From contig NZ_JAERSE020000002.1 of assembly GCF_016735585.2 (NCBI RefSeq), positions 558,001 to 622,000 on the forward strand: a stretch of 64,000 nucleotides of DNA. The letters run 5' to 3'. Shown in pieces: positions 62,759-64,000 of this stretch (positions within the stretch are counted from its first letter, which is position 1; every line of letters starts with the position of its first letter). This DNA is from Chryseobacterium tagetis. GTDB lineage: Bacteria > Bacteroidota > Bacteroidia > Flavobacteriales > Weeksellaceae. The position numbers and the translations under genes were made by a program. A model generated the notes under the pieces. The model was not told where the DNA came from. It did not search any database and worked only from the letters and a program-made list of their open reading frames with translations.

Positions 62759-63736
62759 ATGAAAGTTTACAAATACAGAAGCATTGATGAAAAAGCATTT
62801 GAAAGAGATTTTAAAACATTAAGAGAAAATTGTTTTTTCGCTCCTAATTATGCTCATTTAAATGATCCATTCGATATTTATTTTAATGAACAAATTACGC
62901 CAGTAATAAAAACTCTAAGAGCAATATTTCCGGATAATAGCATATCAAATTTTGAAAATGAACTTAGGAAAACCTTAGATTTTAAGGAAAGAGTTGGCAT
63001 TTATTGTTTAAGCAAAGACTTTTTAAATGAGCAACTTTGGGCATATTATGCAAGTTCTTATTTTGGTTATTGTATAGAATATGACTTGAATAAATTAACT
63101 GATAAAAGCCAAAATCCGGATTTTGAATGTCAATTAGAGATTCATTATGAAGATGATATTCCTACCATTGGTATTGATGATATTAAGAATACAGAGAGCT
63201 TTATTAAAAAAATATATGCAATCAAAAAATCAACATGGAAACATGAAGATGAAATTAGATTGATTTTTAATAATAATGGATTAAAAAAAATTCATTCTTC
63301 AGCGATTACAGGCATTTATTTTGGATTTAGAACAGAGCAAGTTATAAAAGAATCTTTTTATGATCTTTTTAAGAATAATGATGTAAAGTTTTACGAGGTT
63401 TTTCCTTCAAATTTTAGATTAGAAAGAAAATTAATTTACGAAACAAAAAGAAGTCTAAAATATAAAATCAATAAGTTCAACTTTGAATTCCTTAGAGAAC
63501 CCAGAGAAAATAGATGGGAGCAAATTTTTGAAGTTCATTATAAAGGAAATAGCAATGACCCAAATGAAATAAAAGAATTTGTTCAAGCTTTTAAAGAAAT
63601 GTATTGTTTTAAAAAGAGCACTTTATACATTTTTAACAACAAAGAGGTTGTGTCTTTATTGGATACTTATCCGATGAATGAGGATCAACATATTGAATAT
63701 AATAAATCAACTATTCAAATAGTTTATGAATTATAA
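62759..63736 (+). CDS. DUF2971-domain protein
   Basis: A 325-residue protein. It has the DUF2971 pattern: YKYRSIDEKAFERDFKTLRENCFFAPNYAHLNDPFD at the start, CLSKDFLNEQLWAYYASSYFGYCIEYD in the middle and TWKHEDEIRLIF after it. The function is unknown; the family is often found near defence or conflict genes. The C-terminal 110 residues are less typical. It lies between the PARG-like and sirtuin genes. Confidence 0.82.
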   Translation: MKVYKYRSIDEKAFERDFKTLRENCFFAPNYAHLNDPFDIYFNEQITPVIKTLRAIFPDNSISNFENELRKTLDFKERVGIYCLSKDFLNEQLWAYYASSYFGYCIEYDLNKLTDKSQNPDFECQLEIHYEDDIPTIGIDDIKNTESFIKKIYAIKKSTWKHEDEIRLIFNNNGLKKIHSSAITGIYFGFRTEQVIKESFYDLFKNNDVKFYEVFPSNFRLERKLIYETKRSLKYKINKFNFEFLREPRENRWEQIFEVHYKGNSNDPNEIKEFVQAFKEMYCFKKSTLYIFNNKEVVSLLDTYPMNEDQHIEYNKSTIQIVYEL

Positions 63737-63748
63737 AAACAAAAACAA

Positions 63749-64000
63749 ATGAAAAAACTAACCATATTAACCGGCGCAGGAATAAGTGCCGAAAGCGGAA
63801 TAAAAACTTTCAGAGACGGAGACGGTCTTTGGGAAAATCATAGTATAACGGATGTGGCAAGTCCTCAAGGATGGAGAAAAGACAGAGCGTTGGTATTGGA
63901 ATTTTACAATCAGAGACGTCGACAACTTCATGAAGTGGAGCCTAATGATGCTCATAGACTAATTGCTGACTTAGAAAAACATTTCGATGTTCAGATTATT
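63749..64000 (+). CDS. Sirtuin (CobB-like NAD-dependent deacylase), 5' part
   Basis: The first 84 codons of a Sir2 protein, cut by the window end. The NAD motif is LTGAGISAESGI, then TFRDGDGLWENH and FYNQRRRQL. The Tyr-x-x-Arg pair in FYNQRR fits class III sirtuins such as CobB and SIRT5, which remove succinyl and other acyl groups as well as acetyl. It consumes NAD and releases 2'-O-acyl-ADP-ribose, a ligand that macro-domain proteins can hydrolyse. It lies 12 bases after the DUF2971 gene, so it is part of the cluster. Confidence 0.92.
   Translation, partial: MKKLTILTGAGISAESGIKTFRDGDGLWENHSITDVASPQGWRKDRALVLEFYNQRRRQLHEVEPNDAHRLIADLEKHFDVQII

Noticed and set aside
1..64000. Prophage, integron, insertion sequence or plasmid region
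   Set aside because: No integrase, transposase, phage structural gene or terminal inverted repeats of an IS were seen; gene content is mostly housekeeping.
1..64000. tRNA or rRNA genes
   Set aside because: The gaps were read for TPsiC-loop and CCA-like patterns without a convincing hit; a dedicated search would settle it.

Overview
The window looks like chromosomal DNA of a member of the Flavobacteriia, most likely Chryseobacterium or a close relative in the Weeksellaceae. Support comes from the low GC content, the TAnnTTTG type of promoter element, a MurF-Alr fusion, the T9SS lipoprotein SprE/PorW, a GH92 mannosidase, a patatin-BamA fusion, a LytTR two-component pair with 2TM proteins, and Bacteroidota-style lipoproteins and TonB receptors. 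No rRNA, tRNA, insertion sequence, prophage or CRISPR array was seen. The species is inferred from gene content, not proven.

Layout. 0-1 kb: end of mnmA and a small secreted protein. 1.2-5 kb: LytS/LytTR two-component system with 2TM-domain proteins and an isoprenylcysteine-methyltransferase-like enzyme. 5.2-8.2 kb: TonB-dependent receptor with a secreted partner. 8.3-12.6 kb: Cu/Zn superoxide dismutase lipoprotein, Prc protease, SurE and a GNAT enzyme. 12.6-15 kb: a three-gene cassette of a tetraether-synthase-like radical SAM enzyme, a small membrane protein and a divergent Lgt paralogue. 15.4-27 kb: guaC, fabG, rsmI, tdk, murF-alr, patatin-BamA and ybeY. 27-33 kb: mnmG between two perfect parS palindromes, a methyltransferase, a 166-bp tandem repeat array, pgk and an AT-rich DnaA-box region that is a candidate oriC. 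33-45 kb: DUF4139 protein, rpiB, rnr, LysE, LD-carboxypeptidase, YraN, SDR, tsaB, sprE, maf, a KdsC-like phosphatase and a DUF2520 protein. 45.6-56.3 kb: ECF sigma factor with putative anti-sigma factor, GH92 enzyme, BamA-like protein, lepA and two lipoproteins.

56.4-64 kb is the most unusual region: a same-strand NAD/ADP-ribose gene cluster. It has an NrtR-type Nudix regulator, a NADAR (YbiA-like) protein, a 2OG-Fe(II) oxygenase, a coiled-coil protein, a vWA protein, a divergent adenylosuccinate-synthetase paralogue, a macro domain, a bacterial PARG with an extra N-terminal domain, a DUF2971 protein and a sirtuin cut by the window end. Four copies of one 21-bp palindrome (TTWGTGT-N7-ACRCAAA, one with a final T) lie before the regulator, before the NADAR gene (two copies) and before the coiled-coil/vWA operon. 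This suggests that the NrtR-like protein controls itself and the cluster.

A second regulatory link appears at the other end. Direct repeats with a 21-bp period, resembling LytTR sites, lie 33-34 bp upstream of the -7 elements of both the 2TM/LytTR operon and the TonB receptor operon. Functions are read from motifs and family memory, with no database search.
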